Below are positions 4,557 to 5,232 of a DNA stretch of 5,232 nucleotides, one piece after another (position 1 is the first letter of the stretch; every line of letters starts with the position of its first letter). The stretch lies in contig JAYVPU010000193.1 in assembly GCA_043757205.1 (NCBI GenBank), positions 1 through 5,232 of the forward strand, in the 5' to 3' direction. The notes beneath the pieces are model-generated. The model was not told the DNA's origin. It made no database searches and saw only the letters and a program-made list of their open reading frames with translations. A program made the position numbers and the translations under genes. This DNA is from CANCDA01 sp043757205. Lineage in GTDB: Bacteria; Pseudomonadota; Gammaproteobacteria; Burkholderiales; Burkholderiaceae_C.

Positions 4557-4962
4557 TGTGGTTTTGAACAAGGCAGCGGTGATTGAGCGTTGCGTTCGTC
4601 GCGCGCGGGAGGAATACGCGGCGGCAGAGGATTCCTTTGCCAGCAATTTTTCGCATCAGGACGCTGCTATTTTGAACATTCAACGCGCTTGTGAGGCTGC
4701 GTTGGATTTGGGGCAGCATTTGGTCCGTCGCGATAAATTGGGCCTACCCCAGAGCGCACGCCATGTGTTCGATTTGCTGGCCCAGGCGGGCTGGGTTGAC
4801 GCGGCCTTGTCTGAGGGGTTGAAAAAGATGGTCGGGTTTCGCAATATCGCCGTGCATGACTACCAAGCCCTGCTTTTGCCCATTACGGTCAGCATCATTA
4901 CCCATCACCTGGACGATTTTTTGCAGTTTACGTCGAACGTCCTTCAACGAGACAAGCCATGA
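4546..4962 (+). CDS. hepT: HepT-type HEPN toxin (putative RNase, DUF86)
   Basis: This 138-residue all-helical HEPN/DUF86 protein is the toxin partner of MntA. The catalytic RX4HXY motif is exact: R99-NIAV-H104-D-Y106 (FRNIAVHDY). In characterised HepT proteins R and H form the RNase centre of the dimer, and the Tyr is the residue AMPylated by MntA. All three are present, so the toxin should be active. The start is the ATG at 4546, with GAAGGA (4533-4538) 7 nt upstream and an 11-nt overlap with mntA. An in-frame ATG at 4411 would place 45 extra residues entirely within mntA and is rejected. The stop TGA (4960-4962) overlaps the tal start as ATGA, so the final residues (VLQRDKP) end right at the edge of the inserted block; the native C-terminus may have been altered by that junction. 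Confidence 0.9.
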   Translation: MADDVVLNKAAVIERCVRRAREEYAAAEDSFASNFSHQDAAILNIQRACEAALDLGQHLVRRDKLGLPQSARHVFDLLAQAGWVDAALSEGLKKMVGFRNIAVHDYQALLLPITVSIITHHLDDFLQFTSNVLQRDKP

Positions 4963-5232
4963 ACCAACTCCAAGCCCTTAAATTCCTCACCACCGTGGTC
5001 GCCGATACCGGTGACTTCAAGCAACTGGCGGCGTTTGCGCCTCAGGATGCCACCACCAACCCCTCCCTCATCCTCAAGGCGGTGCAAAAGCCGGATTACG
5101 CACCGTTGCTCAAAGAGGCTGTGACGCAATTTCGGGGCCGGGCGCTGGATGAGGTGATGGACCGGTTGCTGGTGCGCTTCGGCTGTGAAATTCTTTCTTT
5201 GATTCCCGGTCGCGTCTCCACCGAAGTGGACG
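4959..5232 (+). CDS. tal: Transaldolase, TalB type (5' part; cut by window end)
   Basis: The visible 91 residues are the N-terminal part of a class I transaldolase, the pentose-phosphate enzyme that transfers a dihydroxyacetone unit from sedoheptulose 7-phosphate to glyceraldehyde 3-phosphate. They show the TalB hallmarks TTVVADTGDFKQL, PQDATTNPSLIL and, at the window end, PGRVSTEVD. D17 and the TTNPS segment belong to the substrate pocket. The Schiff-base lysine lies beyond the window. The spacing from NPSLIL to GRVSTEVD is about six residues shorter than in E. coli TalB. The ATG overlaps the hepT stop (ATGA), and only a weak GAG-type Shine-Dalgarno sequence (around 4949-4951) precedes it, so translation may depend on coupling to hepT. 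A divergent duplicate of its first 17 codons lies at 3283-3333. The coding part seen is undamaged. Confidence 0.93.
   Translation, partial: MNQLQALKFLTTVVADTGDFKQLAAFAPQDATTNPSLILKAVQKPDYAPLLKEAVTQFRGRALDEVMDRLLVRFGCEILSLIPGRVSTEVD

Overview
The window looks like chromosome from a betaproteobacterium of the Burkholderiales, most likely Comamonadaceae-like. This rests on a trimeric porin of the Omp32 type (start MKKTLVALAAL, terminal Phe), two OmpW-family outer-membrane proteins, a TalB-type transaldolase and paired small DUF1640-like proteins. No rRNA, tRNA, CRISPR array or complete transposase gene is visible.

Layout. A complete porin gene (88-1269, +) ends at a strong terminator. Two OmpW paralogues follow on the minus strand, each with its own very similar hairpin terminator. 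The distal copy (1535-2230) lacks its start codon and the front of its signal peptide. At the break lies a 23-bp near-palindrome (TAATTGG...CCAATTA), followed by a small relic of a DUF1640-like gene. The proximal copy (2383-3117) is intact. Divergent from it is a 5' fragment of a transaldolase gene (3271-3336), which stops at a second, partly tandem-duplicated copy of the same AATTGG...CCAATT element.

From about 3334 to 4958 lies an accessory block: two tandem DUF1640-like membrane/coiled-coil genes with near-identical promoters that look leaderless, then a MntA-HepT pair (nucleotidyltransferase antitoxin and HEPN toxin). The block ends exactly at the start of an intact transaldolase gene (4959 onward, cut by the window edge), whose ATG overlaps the hepT stop as ATGA.

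Interpretation. The simplest reading is that the block entered at the 5' end of tal. It left the original promoter, RBS and first codons as a relic and put the complete tal directly behind a toxin gene. The same AATTGG element beside a DUF1640 sequence at both broken genes suggests a shared mobile or recombination-prone unit. The gene families are recognised from motifs. The mobility model and regulatory claims are inference.
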